A stretch of DNA of 64,000 nucleotides, taken from the NCBI GenBank assembly GCA_041394325.1, contig JAWKIJ010000001.1, positions 1,426,001-1,490,000 of the forward strand, read 5' to 3'. Positions 17,609 through 26,320 of this stretch are shown here, in pieces; the first letter of the stretch is position 1; each line of letters starts with the position of its first letter. The notes under the pieces are model-generated. The model was not told where the DNA came from. It saw only the letters and a list, made by a program, of their open reading frames with translations, and searched no databases. The translations under genes and the position numbers were made by a program. The stretch is from JAWKIJ01 sp041394325 (lineage in GTDB: Bacteria; Actinomycetota; Acidimicrobiia; Acidimicrobiales; Microtrichaceae).

Positions 17609-20140
17609 CTACCGGCTGCTGACGTCGGTGATGTGCACGACGGCTCGGCCGGCTTCGTTGCTGGCGGCAAGATCGACGAGGGCGTGGATGCGCCAATCGT
17701 GGTCGTCGGCGGGATCGTGGAGGATCTGGCGGACCGCCCAGCACCCCGGGTGCCCGACCGGATGCTCGTCGATCAACAACAGGTCATGATTGCGGGCGTC
17801 GGAGCCGATGCCGATCGTGTCGTGCTCGTCGAAGTACGGAGCCATGGCGTTCAACCATCGCTGGGCGTCCCACCCGTCGTCGCCGTCGAGTTCCTCCAAC
17901 CGTTGCCACTGCCGCGTGCCGATGAACTCCACCCGCTGAAACAGGGCGTTGCGCACCAGGATCGTGAACGCCCGGCGGTTGTCGGTGAGCGCCGGTGGCG
18001 GCCGATCGACGGGTGAGGCCCCACCGGCGGGCGACACGCTCGGGTTCCGCAACTCCTCCCACTCGTCCAGCAGGCTGGAATCCACCTGGCGGACCAACTC
18101 GCCCAACCACTCGGTGAAGTCGATGAGCCCGTCGGTCTTGGCGTCCTCGGGGATCGTCCGGAGCAGCGCCTTGTAGACGTCGGACAGGTAGCGCAGGACG
18201 GTGCCCTCGGAGCGGGCGAGGTTGTAGAAGCGGATGTAGTCGCCGAAGTCCATCGCCCGTTCCCAGAGATCCCGAGCGACGGACTTGGGCGAGAGCGGGT
18301 GCTCGGCCACCCAGGGGTTGCGTTCGCGGTAGACGGCGAACATCGGCTCGAGCAACTCGGCGAGGGGCTGCGGCCAGGTGATCTCGTCGAGCGCGGCCAT
18401 CCGGTCCTCGTACTCGATTCCCTCGACTTTCATGGCGGCGACGGCCTCGCCTTTCGCCTTGATCAACTGGGCGCTCAGGACCTGTCGGGGGTCGTCGAGC
18501 ACGGACTCGATCACCGACACGACGTCGAGGGTGTGTGTGTCGGACTCGGGGTCGAGCAGGTCCAACGCGGCGAGCGCGAACGGCGACAGCGGCTGGTTCA
18601 GCGCGAAGGTCTGCTGGAGGTCGATGGTGACCCGGACGGTGCGTCCGAGCTCGTCGGGCTCGTCGAGTTCCTCGACCACCTCGGCGTCGAGGAGCGCGGC
18701 GAACAGCTCCTCGGCGCGGGCGACGTGGTGGGCCTGCTTGGCCGCGGTCTCGTAGTTCTCCGTCAGTAGACGGTGAAGTGCGGCTCGCCCGTCGCCGGGG
18801 CGGTCGAGCACGTTCAACAGCATCGCGTGGTTCACGGTGAACGACGACGTGAGCGGTTCGGGCGGTGCCCCGACCAGGCGGTCGAAGGTGGGCTGCCCCC
18901 AGGACACCTGGCCCGGAGGTGGCTTCTTCTTCTGGATCTTGCGGACCTTCCGGTCGAGCGCAGTCCGCGCCGCGGCCTTCGCTGCCGCCTTGTGGTTCTC
19001 GATGACGTGGTCGGGCGCGAGTGCGATGACGGTACCCGTCGTGTCGAAGCCGGCACGTCCGGCGCGGCCGCCGATCTGGTGGAACTCGCGGGCGCTGAGG
19101 ATGCGAGTGGACGTGCCGTCGTACTTCGCGAGCGCGGTGAAGACCACGGTGCGGATGGGCACGTTGATGCCGACGCCGAGGGTGTCGGTGCCGCAGATGA
19201 CCTTGAGGAGACCGGCCTGGGTCAGACGCTCGACCAGGCGCCGGTACTTGGGCAGCATCCCCGCGTGGTGCACGCCGATGCCGTGACGCACGAACTTGGC
19301 CAGGGTCCGGCCGAATCCCGCGGCGAAACGGAAGTCGCCGACGAGGTCGGCGATCTCCTGCTTCTCGTGACGGGACAGGAGGTTGACGCTCATCAGCGAT
19401 TGTGCCCGCTCGACGGCCGATGCCTGGGTGAAGTGCACGACGTACACGGGTGCCTGGTGCGTCGCCAGCAACTCGTCGAGCACTTCGGGGAGCGGCGTCA
19501 TCTCGAATCGGTGGACGAGGGGGACGGGCCGCGTCGCCGATCGGACGAGCGCGACGGGACGGCCGCTGCGTTCGGGGAGCGTGGCGATGAATCGGCTGAC
19601 GTCACCGAGCGTGGCGGACATGAGGATGAACTGGGCACCGGGCAGTTCGAGGAGCGGCACCTGCCAGGCCCACCCGCGGTCGGGGTCGGCGAAGTAGTGG
19701 AACTCGTCCATGACCACTTGCCCGACATCGGCGTCCCGACCTTCGCGAAGCGCGAGGTTGGCGAGGATCTCCGCGGTGCAGCAGATGATCGGGGCATCGG
19801 CGTTGACAGAGGCGTCCCCGGTGAGCATGCCGACGTTGTCCGGCCCGAACGTGGCCGACAGATCGAAGAACTTCTCCGACACCAGGGCCTTGATCGGCGC
19901 GGTGTAGTAGCTGCGGTTTCGTTCGGCGAGGGCAGCGACGTGGGCGGCCACCGCGATCAGGCTCTTGCCGGACCCGGTGGGGGTGTCGACGATCACGTGG
20001 GCTCCGGCGGCGATCTCCAGGAGGGCCTCCTCCTGGTGGGGGTACAGGCTGAGGCCTCTGGCCTCGACCCAGCCGAGGAACGCGTCCATCGTCTCGTCGG
20101 GGCCACGTGGCGTCGCGATGACGTCGCCCAGCTCGGTCAC
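17609..20140 (-). CDS. Ski2-like DEAD/DEAH RNA helicase with DUF3516-type C-terminus
   Basis: An 843-residue superfamily 2 helicase. Motif I is DTPTGSGKSLIAVAAH (about residues 45-60), motif II MDEFHYF, motif III LMSATLG, motifs V and VI GTDTLGVGINVP and HQIGGRAGRAG. The long C-terminal region, including AMDFGDYIRFYNLARSEGTV and YLSDVYKALLRTIP, matches the extension annotated as DUF3516 in actinobacterial helicases. The likely role is RNA remodelling or decay. GTG 20140 was chosen because TACGCT (20152-20147) ends 6 bases upstream; an open frame reaches further to 20206 without a better start. Confidence 0.88.
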   Translation of the reverse strand: MTELGDVIATPRGPDETMDAFLGWVEARGLSLYPHQEEALLEIAAGAHVIVDTPTGSGKSLIAVAAHVAALAERNRSYYTAPIKALVSEKFFDLSATFGPDNVGMLTGDASVNADAPIICCTAEILANLALREGRDADVGQVVMDEFHYFADPDRGWAWQVPLLELPGAQFILMSATLGDVSRFIATLPERSGRPVALVRSATRPVPLVHRFEMTPLPEVLDELLATHQAPVYVVHFTQASAVERAQSLMSVNLLSRHEKQEIADLVGDFRFAAGFGRTLAKFVRHGIGVHHAGMLPKYRRLVERLTQAGLLKVICGTDTLGVGINVPIRTVVFTALAKYDGTSTRILSAREFHQIGGRAGRAGFDTTGTVIALAPDHVIENHKAAAKAAARTALDRKVRKIQKKKPPPGQVSWGQPTFDRLVGAPPEPLTSSFTVNHAMLLNVLDRPGDGRAALHRLLTENYETAAKQAHHVARAEELFAALLDAEVVEELDEPDELGRTVRVTIDLQQTFALNQPLSPFALAALDLLDPESDTHTLDVVSVIESVLDDPRQVLSAQLIKAKGEAVAAMKVEGIEYEDRMAALDEITWPQPLAELLEPMFAVYRERNPWVAEHPLSPKSVARDLWERAMDFGDYIRFYNLARSEGTVLRYLSDVYKALLRTIPEDAKTDGLIDFTEWLGELVRQVDSSLLDEWEELRNPSVSPAGGASPVDRPPPALTDNRRAFTILVRNALFQRVEFIGTRQWQRLEELDGDDGWDAQRWLNAMAPYFDEHDTIGIGSDARNHDLLLIDEHPVGHPGCWAVRQILHDPADDHDWRIHALVDLAASNEAGRAVVHITDVSSR

Positions 20141-20146
20141 CCGGGC

Positions 20147-20152
20147 AGCGTA
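20147..20152 (-). promoter_or_regulatory. -10 box (TACGCT) of the helicase gene
   Basis: On the minus strand TACGCT ends 6 bases before GTG 20140. This sets the start codon and predicts a leaderless mRNA. Confidence 0.55.
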
Positions 20153-20251
20153 GGAGTCCGAGCCGGGTCGTCCCGGGGCTCGTGTGGTCACACGGGTCGG
20201 TCGCACCTTCGAAGGTACCCCGGCTCCGACCGATGCCGGATCGGGTGCGTG

Positions 20252-21031
20252 TCAGGCTTCGACCGGATCGAGGTCGAGGTCGTCGGGAAGGTGTGCGGTG
20301 GCGTTGAAGCGTCGCAGGACCCATCGCCGTGCCTGCCCCTCGACGGGTCCGGCGACGTCGTCGGATTGGGACCGGGGGTTCACGACCAGGTGAGACAGGC
20401 TGCCGTTGGCCGCGCCGTGAAACGACGCGGCCCGGCCCCCCGAGGCAAGTGCCATCGCCTCGCCCACGACCCCACCGTGGGTGAAGACCGCTACCAGGCC
20501 ACCTGCGAAGCGGTCGGCCACCCGCTCGATGCCTACGGCGACCCGTTCGGAGAACGCCTCGGGGCGTTCGGCACCCGGGATGATGTCCCACCGCTGCTCG
20601 TTCACGACCCGCATCGCGAGCGGGTCGCGTCGCGCGATCTTCAACCGCATGATCCCCGCCTCCCATTCGCCGAAGCAGTACTCGGTCAGGTCCGGCTCGA
20701 CGAGCGGGGTCAGACCGGTGATCGCCGCGAGCGGCCCGGCGCTCTGGGACGTCCGCCGGAGGTTCGTCACGACGATGCCCACCAGCGGCAACGGGGCAAG
20801 GCGTCGTGCGACCGCCTCCGCCTGCAGCCGGCCGAGCTCGGTGAGCGGCGGATCGCCGCGCCCGTCGACCATCGGGAAGGGCTTGCCGTCCACTGCGGGG
20901 ATGGTCTGGCCGTGGCGCACCAACAGCACCGAGGTGGCCCCCTTCGGTGGGCGGTAGGCCGCCTGTGCGACGGCGATCGCGGTCGGCGAGGCGCTCCCCG
21001 CGGAGTCGGTCCGCCGCGGGTCGGTGCTCAT
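20252..21031 (-). CDS. Histidine phosphatase family protein (phosphoglycerate mutase-like)
   Basis: A 259-residue branch of the histidine phosphatase superfamily. SVLLVRHGQTIP holds the phospho-accepting His in LVRHG, DPPLTELGRLQAEAVARRL follows, then the R of NLRRTSQSA, the acidic TEYCFGEWEAG, and the second catalytic His in VFTHGGVVGEAM. The first 30 residues are a Ser/Ala-rich extension. The ATG at 21031 overlaps the stop of the HAD gene (ATGA), so the two are probably co-translated and may form a two-phosphatase operon. The substrate is unknown. Confidence 0.88.
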   Translation of the reverse strand: MSTDPRRTDSAGSASPTAIAVAQAAYRPPKGATSVLLVRHGQTIPAVDGKPFPMVDGRGDPPLTELGRLQAEAVARRLAPLPLVGIVVTNLRRTSQSAGPLAAITGLTPLVEPDLTEYCFGEWEAGIMRLKIARRDPLAMRVVNEQRWDIIPGAERPEAFSERVAVGIERVADRFAGGLVAVFTHGGVVGEAMALASGGRAASFHGAANGSLSHLVVNPRSQSDDVAGPVEGQARRWVLRRFNATAHLPDDLDLDPVEA

Positions 21032-21775
21032 CGCCTGGTCGGCCGGGTGGTCATCTGCACCAACAGCTCCTCCACGCACGACGGCACGTCCTCCAGCCTC
21101 TCACAGTGGCGGAACCGCGGCTCGGCGACGGGCGGGTCGGCCTGCTCGAGCAGCCAGGTCGTGTGATAGGGGACATGCACTGCCGCTCCGCCGAGCCTCA
21201 GGACCGGCCACACGTCCGAACGCAACGAGTTGCCGACGTAGACGAACCGCGCGGGGTCGATCCCGTGTCGGCCGAGCACACCCGCGAACGTCGTCTCGTC
21301 CTTGGTGTGTACCACCTCGATCGCGTCGAAGCGGTCGGCGAGTGTGGACGCGTCGAGCTTGCGGTGCTGATCGCGCAGGTCCCCTTCGTGACGAGGAGGA
21401 GCCGGTGCGCGCCCAGCGCGTCGAGCACGTCGGTGGCGCCGTCGAGCAGCTCCACCGGATGGGACATGAGCTCCCGCGCGAGGTCGACGAATCCCTTGAG
21501 AACCCGGGTGTCGACGGTCCCACCCGTGAGCGAGACGGCGGTCTCCACCATCGCGAGCGCGCCCGCCTTCGCGCCGTAGCCGAAGAGTTCGAGGTTTCGC
21601 CGCTGGGACTCGACCAACGCCGCGACGGCGTCCTCGCGGGCGAACTCGACTCGGTGAGGTAGGGCTCGACGAGGTCTGCGAATCGTTCGTGGCTGTCGGC
21701 GTAGTAGCCCTCGGTGTGCCAGAGGGTGTCGTCCGCGTCGAAGCCGACCCAGCGGCGGGGCGTGTCGGACTCCAT
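21028..21775 (-). CDS. HAD-like hydrolase (two frame breaks)
   Basis: A haloacid dehalogenase-type phosphatase of about 248 residues when read through two breaks. Motif I is WVGFDADDTLWHTEG with the nucleophilic Asp. The cap region (AREDAVAALVESQRRNLELF) follows, then LLLVTKGDLRDQHRKLDAS with motif II Thr and the Lys. Motif IV is in ARFVYVGNSLRSDVWPVLRLGG. Breaks lie near 21649 and 21381 (a GGGG run on the coding strand missing one G). Each segment is open and in good family register, so error is favoured over decay. The stop overlaps the next gene's ATG. Confidence 0.78.
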
Positions 21776-21863
21776 CGGCAACAGTGTGGCGCGGCTTTCG
21801 CGGCGCGTCGCGTTCCGCGAAGCTTGGACTGCGAGCCGCTCGGCGAGCCGATGGGAGAACGCC

Positions 21864-22639
21864 GTGTGGACCGATCAGCACTGTCACCTGCCTGCACAGG
21901 ACCTGGAGCGTGCGGCCGGGTTGGTGGCCGAGGCGGCCGATGCCGGGGTGACGCGGCTGATCAACGTCGGCACCGACCTCGACTCGAGCAGGGCGGCCGT
22001 CGAGTCCGCTGCACGTTTCGACGGTGTGTGGGCGACCGCGGGGTGCACCCGCACGACGCCGACGGTGGGATCGACGGGCTCGATGATCTCCTGGCGGCAC
22101 CCGGTGTGGTGGCGGTGGGCGAATGCGGGCTCGACTACTACTACGACCACTCCGACCGCGCCGCGCAGCGGAGGGTGTTCGCCGCCCAGATCGGCCTGGC
22201 CCACACCCACGATCTCGCCCTGGTGATCCACACCCGCGACGCATGGGACGACACGTTCGCCGTGCTGGAGAGCGAGGCCACGCCGCCGCGGACCGTGTTC
22301 CACTGTTTCACCGGTGGCCCCGCCGAGGCCGATCGATGCCTTTCGACCGGTGCATCGCTGTCGTTCAGCGGGATCGTGACGTTCCCCTCCGCGCCCGAAC
22401 TGCGCGAGGCGGCCGCCGCCTGTCCGGCGGACCGGATGCTCGTCGAGACCGATGCGCCGTACCTCGCGCCGGTCCCGCATCGAGGCGGGAAGAACCGCCC
22501 GGCTCTGGTCACGGTGGTCGGCGAGGCCCTCGCCGTCACGAGGGGACAGCCCGTGGGGGAAGTCATGAAGGCCACCTGGGACAACGCGGCGCGGATCTAC
22601 CGGCTCCCTGCCGGGCCGGTCACCGAGGAGAACCGGTGA
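21864..22639 (+). CDS. tatD: TatD family metal-dependent DNase (one frame break)
   Basis: About 258 residues across one break. TDQHCHL holds the paired His metal ligands, GVTRLINVGTDLDSS follows, then VHPHDAD after the break. VGECGLDYYYDHSDRAAQ, LVIHTRDAWDDT, FHCFTGG and LVETDAPYLAP give the remaining ligands. The break is near 22041, where GCGGGGTGCAC should be GCGGGGGTGCAC. TatD proteins are 3'-5' DNases with roles in DNA repair and turnover. The location just before rsmA and ispE is the conserved actinobacterial context. Confidence 0.9.
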
Positions 22640-22658
22640 CCGCCACCGGGGGTGGGTG

Positions 22659-23207
22659 ATGCGACCCTTTCCGTCGCGTCGACGACCGCGGCCGGCGGTC
22701 GTGGTGTTGTCGATCCTCACGTTGGTGGTGGTTCCCTTCGCCGTACGGGATCTGTTCGCGGGTTCGGCCCACCCGAGCTCGACGAGGGGATCGACCGGTT
22801 CGACGACGGCACCCACGGCGACCACGACCACCGGTCCCGCCGCTGCGACGGTGCCCACCGTGGAGCTCGACCCCTCGTGGATGGCGCGGGGATCGTCGCG
22901 CTACAGCGAGAGCGACGAGGTGTCGGCACGGCGAATCGCCGCGGAGGGCCTCCCGGTCCGTACCACGACGACCACCGTTCCCACTACCGCCGGTCGCGGC
23001 GTCACCCCGACGACCGGGTCCGCTGCGGTCGAGAGTCGGACCACGCTCCCGGCCGCTCGTCGTGAACGGGAACAGGTCGTCGCTCCGCCGACCTCACCCC
23101 ATTCGGCGTCGCCGCCCGTCGCGGTCGTGCCGCCTTCCGATCCGGTGACGCCTCCCGCTCCTCCGACCTCGTACCCCTCCGACGGTGCCTCGGCATCGGA
23201 CGGGTGA
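22659..23207 (+). CDS. Small membrane-anchored Thr/Pro-rich protein in the rpfB position
   Basis: A 182-residue protein. A basic start (MRPFPSRRRPRP) is followed by one membrane helix (AVVVLSILTLVVVPFAV). The remaining 150 residues are low-complexity Thr, Ser, Pro and Ala with one more ordered stretch (LDPSWMARGSSRYSESDEVS). No enzyme domain, Rpf lysozyme-like domain or G5 domain is present. It lies between tatD and rsmA, where actinobacteria commonly carry rpfB. It may be a shortened surface protein, a spacer/anchor, or an unrelated replacement. A G-rich GGGGGTGGGTG precedes the ATG at 22659. Confidence 0.65.
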   Translation: MRPFPSRRRPRPAVVVLSILTLVVVPFAVRDLFAGSAHPSSTRGSTGSTTAPTATTTTGPAAATVPTVELDPSWMARGSSRYSESDEVSARRIAAEGLPVRTTTTTVPTTAGRGVTPTTGSAAVESRTTLPAARREREQVVAPPTSPHSASPPVAVVPPSDPVTPPAPPTSYPSDGASASDG

Positions 23208-23220
23208 GGGGCTGTATCGG

Positions 23221-24092
23221 GTGCCGGACGGATCCGACTCCCCGCCCCCGGCGTTGCTGACCCGGACGACCCTGCTGTCGGTCATGCGACGTCACGGACT
23301 GGAACCCCGGCGCACGCTCGGTCAGAACTTCGTCGTCGATCCCAACACGATCCGGCGGATCGTGGCCCGCGCGGGCGTTGGCGCGGGTGATCGTGTCGTC
23401 GAGGTCGGCCCCGGTCTCGGGTCGCTCACCCTCGGCCTGCTTCATGCCGACGCGGAGGTGACCGTGGTCGAACTGGACGACAGGGTCCGCGATGCATGGA
23501 CCGAGGTCACCGGCGGGCGTGCCCGGTGGGTCCACGCGGATGCGGCCGAGGTCGACTGGCACGCGCTCATGGGCGACCAACCCTGGTCCATGGTCGCGAA
23601 CCTTCCATACAACGTCTCGACCCCGGTCATGCTCAACGCGCTGGAACGCTCCCGTTCCCTCTCCGGTGCGCTGGTGATGGTGCAGCGCGAGGTGGGGAGC
23701 GTTGGTGCGCGACGCCGGGTTCGCGTGCGTACGGGATCCCGAGCGTGAAGATCGCGGTTCGGGCGTCCGCCCGGCTCGCGGGGCCGGTCGCGGCGGAGGT
23801 CTTCCATCCACGGCCCAGGGTCGAGTCGGTGCTCGTGGAATTGACCCCGCGTCGAGGACCCCGCGTCGAGGTCGCCGCGGGGTCCCTCGCTGCGCTGGAC
23901 CTGGTGCTCCGGGCCGGGTTCGGCCAACGCCGCAAGACGCTGCGACGGTCGCTCGCGGGGACCGTGACGCCCGAAATCCTGGTGGCGGCCGGGATCGACC
24001 CGGGGGCGAGGGCCGAGCAGGTCGACGTCGCGGAGTGGCTTCGGCTCGCGCGGCTGGTCGCCGACCAGGGTTGCCTACGGTCGTGTCCATGA
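23221..24092 (+). CDS. rsmA: 16S rRNA dimethyladenosine transferase RsmA/KsgA (one frame break)
   Basis: Dimethylates A1518 and A1519 near the 3' end of 16S rRNA. About 290 residues across one break. RTLGQNFVVDPNTIRRIV, then the SAM loop VVEVGPGLGSLTLGLL, VTVVELDD, and the catalytic MVANLPYNVSTPV. The break near 23695 (GTGGGGAGC missing one G) is followed by the conserved SRAYGIPSVKIAV and the C-terminal FGQRRKTLRRSL. The GTG at 23221 was chosen because GAGGGG lies 9 bases upstream; a GTG at 23185 is in frame. The stop overlaps the ispE start. Confidence 0.92.
24076..24081 (+). promoter_or_regulatory. -10 box (TACGGT) before ispE
   Basis: TACGGT lies within the last codons of rsmA and ends 7 bases before the ispE ATG. 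It could give ispE its own leaderless transcript besides read-through from rsmA. Confidence 0.4.
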
Positions 24093-24805
24093 TCGAGTTG
24101 ATGGCACCCGCGAAGTTGACGCTGTCGCTGAGGATCACCGGGGTTCGTGCCGACGGCTTCCATCTGATCGACGCGGAGATGGTCTCGTTGGACCTGTGCG
24201 ATCGGCTCGTCGTGGGCGAGTCGACCGAGACCGTCGTCGAGATCTCCGGTCCTGGGGCGGGCACGCTCGCCGGGCGGACTGACGGCTCCGACCTGGTGTC
24301 GGCCGCGTTGGGCCTTGCCGGCAGGACGGCGCGGGTCGAGGTGCACAAGCGCATCCCCGCCGGCGCGGGCCTTGGCGGCGGTTCGAGTGACGCGGCGGCG
24401 ATCCTGCGGTGGTGCGGATACACCGACCTCGTGGGAGCGGCCGGCATCGGGGCCGACATCGCCTATTGCATGGTCGGCGGTCGATGCCGGGTGCAGGGTA
24501 TCGGCGAGCGGGTGGAATCGCTGCCCGCCGAACCGCGAACACTGACTCTGTTGACCCCGTCGATCCACTGCTCGACGCCGGCGGTGTACCGGCGTTGGGA
24601 CGCGATGGGGGGACCCGTTGCGGAGGGGCCGTGGCCCAACGACCTGGAGGCGGCGGCTTTGGCCGAGTATCCGGGCATGGCACGCGCCCGCGACCTGCTC
24701 GGCGACGCCACCGGGCTCACGCCGCGCCTGGCCGGCAGCGGGTCGACCTGGTTCGTGGAGGGATCGTTCCCCGGCGACGGCCGCCTGGTGACCAGGACGA
24801 TCTGA
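24089..24805 (+). CDS. ispE: 4-(cytidine 5'-diphospho)-2-C-methyl-D-erythritol kinase, compact form
   Basis: GHMP kinase of the MEP isoprenoid pathway. The start IELMAPAKLTLSLRITGVRADGFH matches the substrate end of IspE, IPAGAGLGGGSSDAAAILRW is the ATP-binding glycine loop, and RLAGSGSTWFVEG is GHMP motif 3. The protein has only 238 residues against about 280-310 in most bacteria. The helical segment after the glycine loop is shortened to go straight to GIGADIAYCMVGGRC, keeping the catalytic Asp of GAD. The frame is intact, so the shortness looks genuine. The ATG overlaps the rsmA stop. Confidence 0.88.
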   Translation: MIELMAPAKLTLSLRITGVRADGFHLIDAEMVSLDLCDRLVVGESTETVVEISGPGAGTLAGRTDGSDLVSAALGLAGRTARVEVHKRIPAGAGLGGGSSDAAAILRWCGYTDLVGAAGIGADIAYCMVGGRCRVQGIGERVESLPAEPRTLTLLTPSIHCSTPAVYRRWDAMGGPVAEGPWPNDLEAAALAEYPGMARARDLLGDATGLTPRLAGSGSTWFVEGSFPGDGRLVTRTI

Positions 24806-24815
24806 TCGCGGGTGG

Positions 24816-24917
24816 CTACTTGCCGCGTGCCCGGCGCTGGTGACGGGTCCGACGAAGCAGTTTGCGGTGCTTCTTCTTTCGCATCCGCTTCCGGCGTTTC
24901 TTGATCAGTGAACCCAT
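24816..24917 (-). CDS. Ribosomal protein bS22 (33 aa)
   Basis: A 33-residue, Lys/Arg-rich peptide beginning MGSLIKKRRKRM and ending RRTRHQRRARGK. It agrees in length and nearly residue for residue with bS22, the extra small-subunit protein seen in mycobacterial ribosomes and annotated as an AURKAIP1/COX24-domain protein. It is convergent with ispE, 10 bases away. TAGTCT on the minus strand ends 10 bases before the ATG at 24917, so it is probably leaderless or nearly so. With bL37 at 8730 the window holds both tiny actinobacterial ribosomal proteins. Confidence 0.9.
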   Translation of the reverse strand: MGSLIKKRRKRMRKKKHRKLLRRTRHQRRARGK

Positions 24918-24989
24918 GGCGGCGCCGAGACTAGCGACGGGCGCGCCCTTGCGGCGAACGCGGCCATGGCGACGGGGTCGGTCGCGAAG

Positions 24990-24995
24990 TATCGT
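24990..24995 (+). promoter_or_regulatory. -10 box (TATCGT) of the lipoprotein gene
   Basis: TATCGT lies 46 bases before the ATG at 25042. It would give a leader of about 40 bases with a strong AAGGGGGGG ribosome site, as expected for a non-leaderless gene. Confidence 0.45.
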
Positions 24996-25041
24996 CCTCG
25001 ACGAGGTCGTCGGCAGCGTCCAAGGGTCCAAAGGGGGGGTC

Positions 25042-26127
25042 ATGTCCGGGGTGTCGAAGCGATTCCGGATCGTGTCCGGTGCCGGGTTGGCGCTCGTGCT
25101 CGGGTTCGGGCTCACCGGCTGTCCTCCGGCCGAGCCGGGTGGAGGTTCCACGACCACCACGTCGACACCCCCCGGTCAGGACTGCACGTCGGCTCCCAAC
25201 ATCCCCATCGACAAGTACATGGGCGAGGAGGTCTCGGAACTCCCCGTCGACACGCGAAGTGCGACGTGGATGTCGTCGATCGTGGCCACCGACCCGAACC
25301 TGAAGGTCGGCGTGTCAAGCGGGCGGAGCTATGACAACGTGTTCCGGCCACCTGGCTTTCCCGTCAACTTCGTCCCGAACGACTACCCCCTCGTCCCGTG
25401 GACGATCAACCTCGACGTACTGCGGCCGGTGCAGTATCCGTCCCTCGACGGCGTCGTCTGGCAGGGCTATCCCGACCCTTTGGCGTACCAGTACTCCGAT
25501 GCGTACCTCCTCACCGTGTTCGCCGACTGCCGGTCGACCGAGCAGATCGGCGTGTCGCCCGGTCTGGGTGCGCCGAACATGTACGACGGGGTGAGGTGGG
25601 ACGCCGATTACACCCCGTCGGTCGATCCGTCGACCGGACTCCTGAACGGCGTCGACGCCGCACACGTGCCGCTCACCACGGCGATCTACCGGTCGACCGA
25701 AGCCCTCAACGGGACCATCAACCACGTCGGGCACATCGCGACGACCGTGTGCAGCGGCGGGGCGCCGACGCTCGGAACGGCCTTCATCTGGCCTGCCCGG
25801 TCCACCGACTGCACCGGGACCTACAACCCGGCCAATCCCCCCTACGGCGCATGGATGCGGCTGCGCGCCGACTACCCCGTACCGTCCGACGCCCGCGCCG
25901 CCGGAATCGTCAAGGCGCTGAAGACCTACGGTGCGGTGATCGGTGACGGCGGCTCGAACCTCACGACCCCGACCATCTACGCCGAGGAGATGCCGCAGTC
26001 CACGATCACGGCGCTCGAGTCGATTCCGTGGAGCGACTTCGACTTCGTCGACGCACAGGGTCTACGCGCCGATCCGACCGCCGCGGTGGGCGACGCCGAC
26101 TACTGGGACACCGCGTCGGCTCGGTGA
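25042..26127 (+). CDS. Secreted lipoprotein of an uncharacterised actinobacterial family
   Basis: A 361-residue exported protein. The N-terminus has a basic region, a hydrophobic core (GAGLALVLGFGLTGC) and an LTGC lipobox, then a Thr-rich linker. The C-terminal half has NGTINHVGHIATTVC, FIWPARSTDC, PPYGAWMRLRADY and IVKALKTYGAVIGDGGSN. This pattern resembles a recurring group of secreted actinobacterial proteins with H-A...PA...PPxGxxxRLKA...ALKxYGxxxxDNGS, whose function I do not know. Four or more Cys in the mature part suggest disulfides. Its position before the exopolysaccharide block hints at an envelope role, by location only. Confidence 0.75.
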   Translation: MSGVSKRFRIVSGAGLALVLGFGLTGCPPAEPGGGSTTTTSTPPGQDCTSAPNIPIDKYMGEEVSELPVDTRSATWMSSIVATDPNLKVGVSSGRSYDNVFRPPGFPVNFVPNDYPLVPWTINLDVLRPVQYPSLDGVVWQGYPDPLAYQYSDAYLLTVFADCRSTEQIGVSPGLGAPNMYDGVRWDADYTPSVDPSTGLLNGVDAAHVPLTTAIYRSTEALNGTINHVGHIATTVCSGGAPTLGTAFIWPARSTDCTGTYNPANPPYGAWMRLRADYPVPSDARAAGIVKALKTYGAVIGDGGSNLTTPTIYAEEMPQSTITALESIPWSDFDFVDAQGLRADPTAAVGDADYWDTASAR

Positions 26128-26224
26128 CGATCCGGCGCCGGCGCGCCGGTGAGCCGGTGAGCGGTATGTGCTCGTGTACCTGCGGGGCGCGGCCGCGTGT
26201 CTTCCCCGGCAGGGGTCGGACCGG

Positions 26225-26230
26225 TAGCCT
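26225..26230 (+). promoter_or_regulatory. -10 box (TAGCCT) of the exopolysaccharide block
   Basis: TAGCCT predicts transcription from about 26237, giving a leader of about 116 bases before the ATG at 26353. That is unusually long for this window and includes the structured region at 26247-26320. Confidence 0.45.
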
Positions 26231-26246
26231 GCCCGAGTCCGGCCGA

Positions 26247-26320
26247 TCACCTGCGACGGCCGACGCCATGCGGCGGGATGGGCGAAGCCCGGTCGTCGAC
26301 TCCGTTGCGTGCGCAGGTGA
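26247..26320 (+). promoter_or_regulatory. Structured 5' leader, unrecognised
   Basis: TCACCTGCG (26247-26255) pairs exactly with CGCAGGTGA (26312-26320). Inside lie the hairpins CGCC-ATGC-GGCG and GGGC-GAA-GCCC. The 9-bp closing stem with two inner hairpins looks like a multi-branched regulatory RNA. It lacks the GGGCAAAC and GCAAAGCC elements of the class I cyclic-di-GMP switch, and I could not match another class. A regulatory role is inferred. Confidence 0.4.

Noticed and set aside
18773..21166. Plus-strand open frame of 797 codons across the helicase and phosphatase genes
   Set aside because: It is antisense to genes with clear motifs and carries no recognisable domain.
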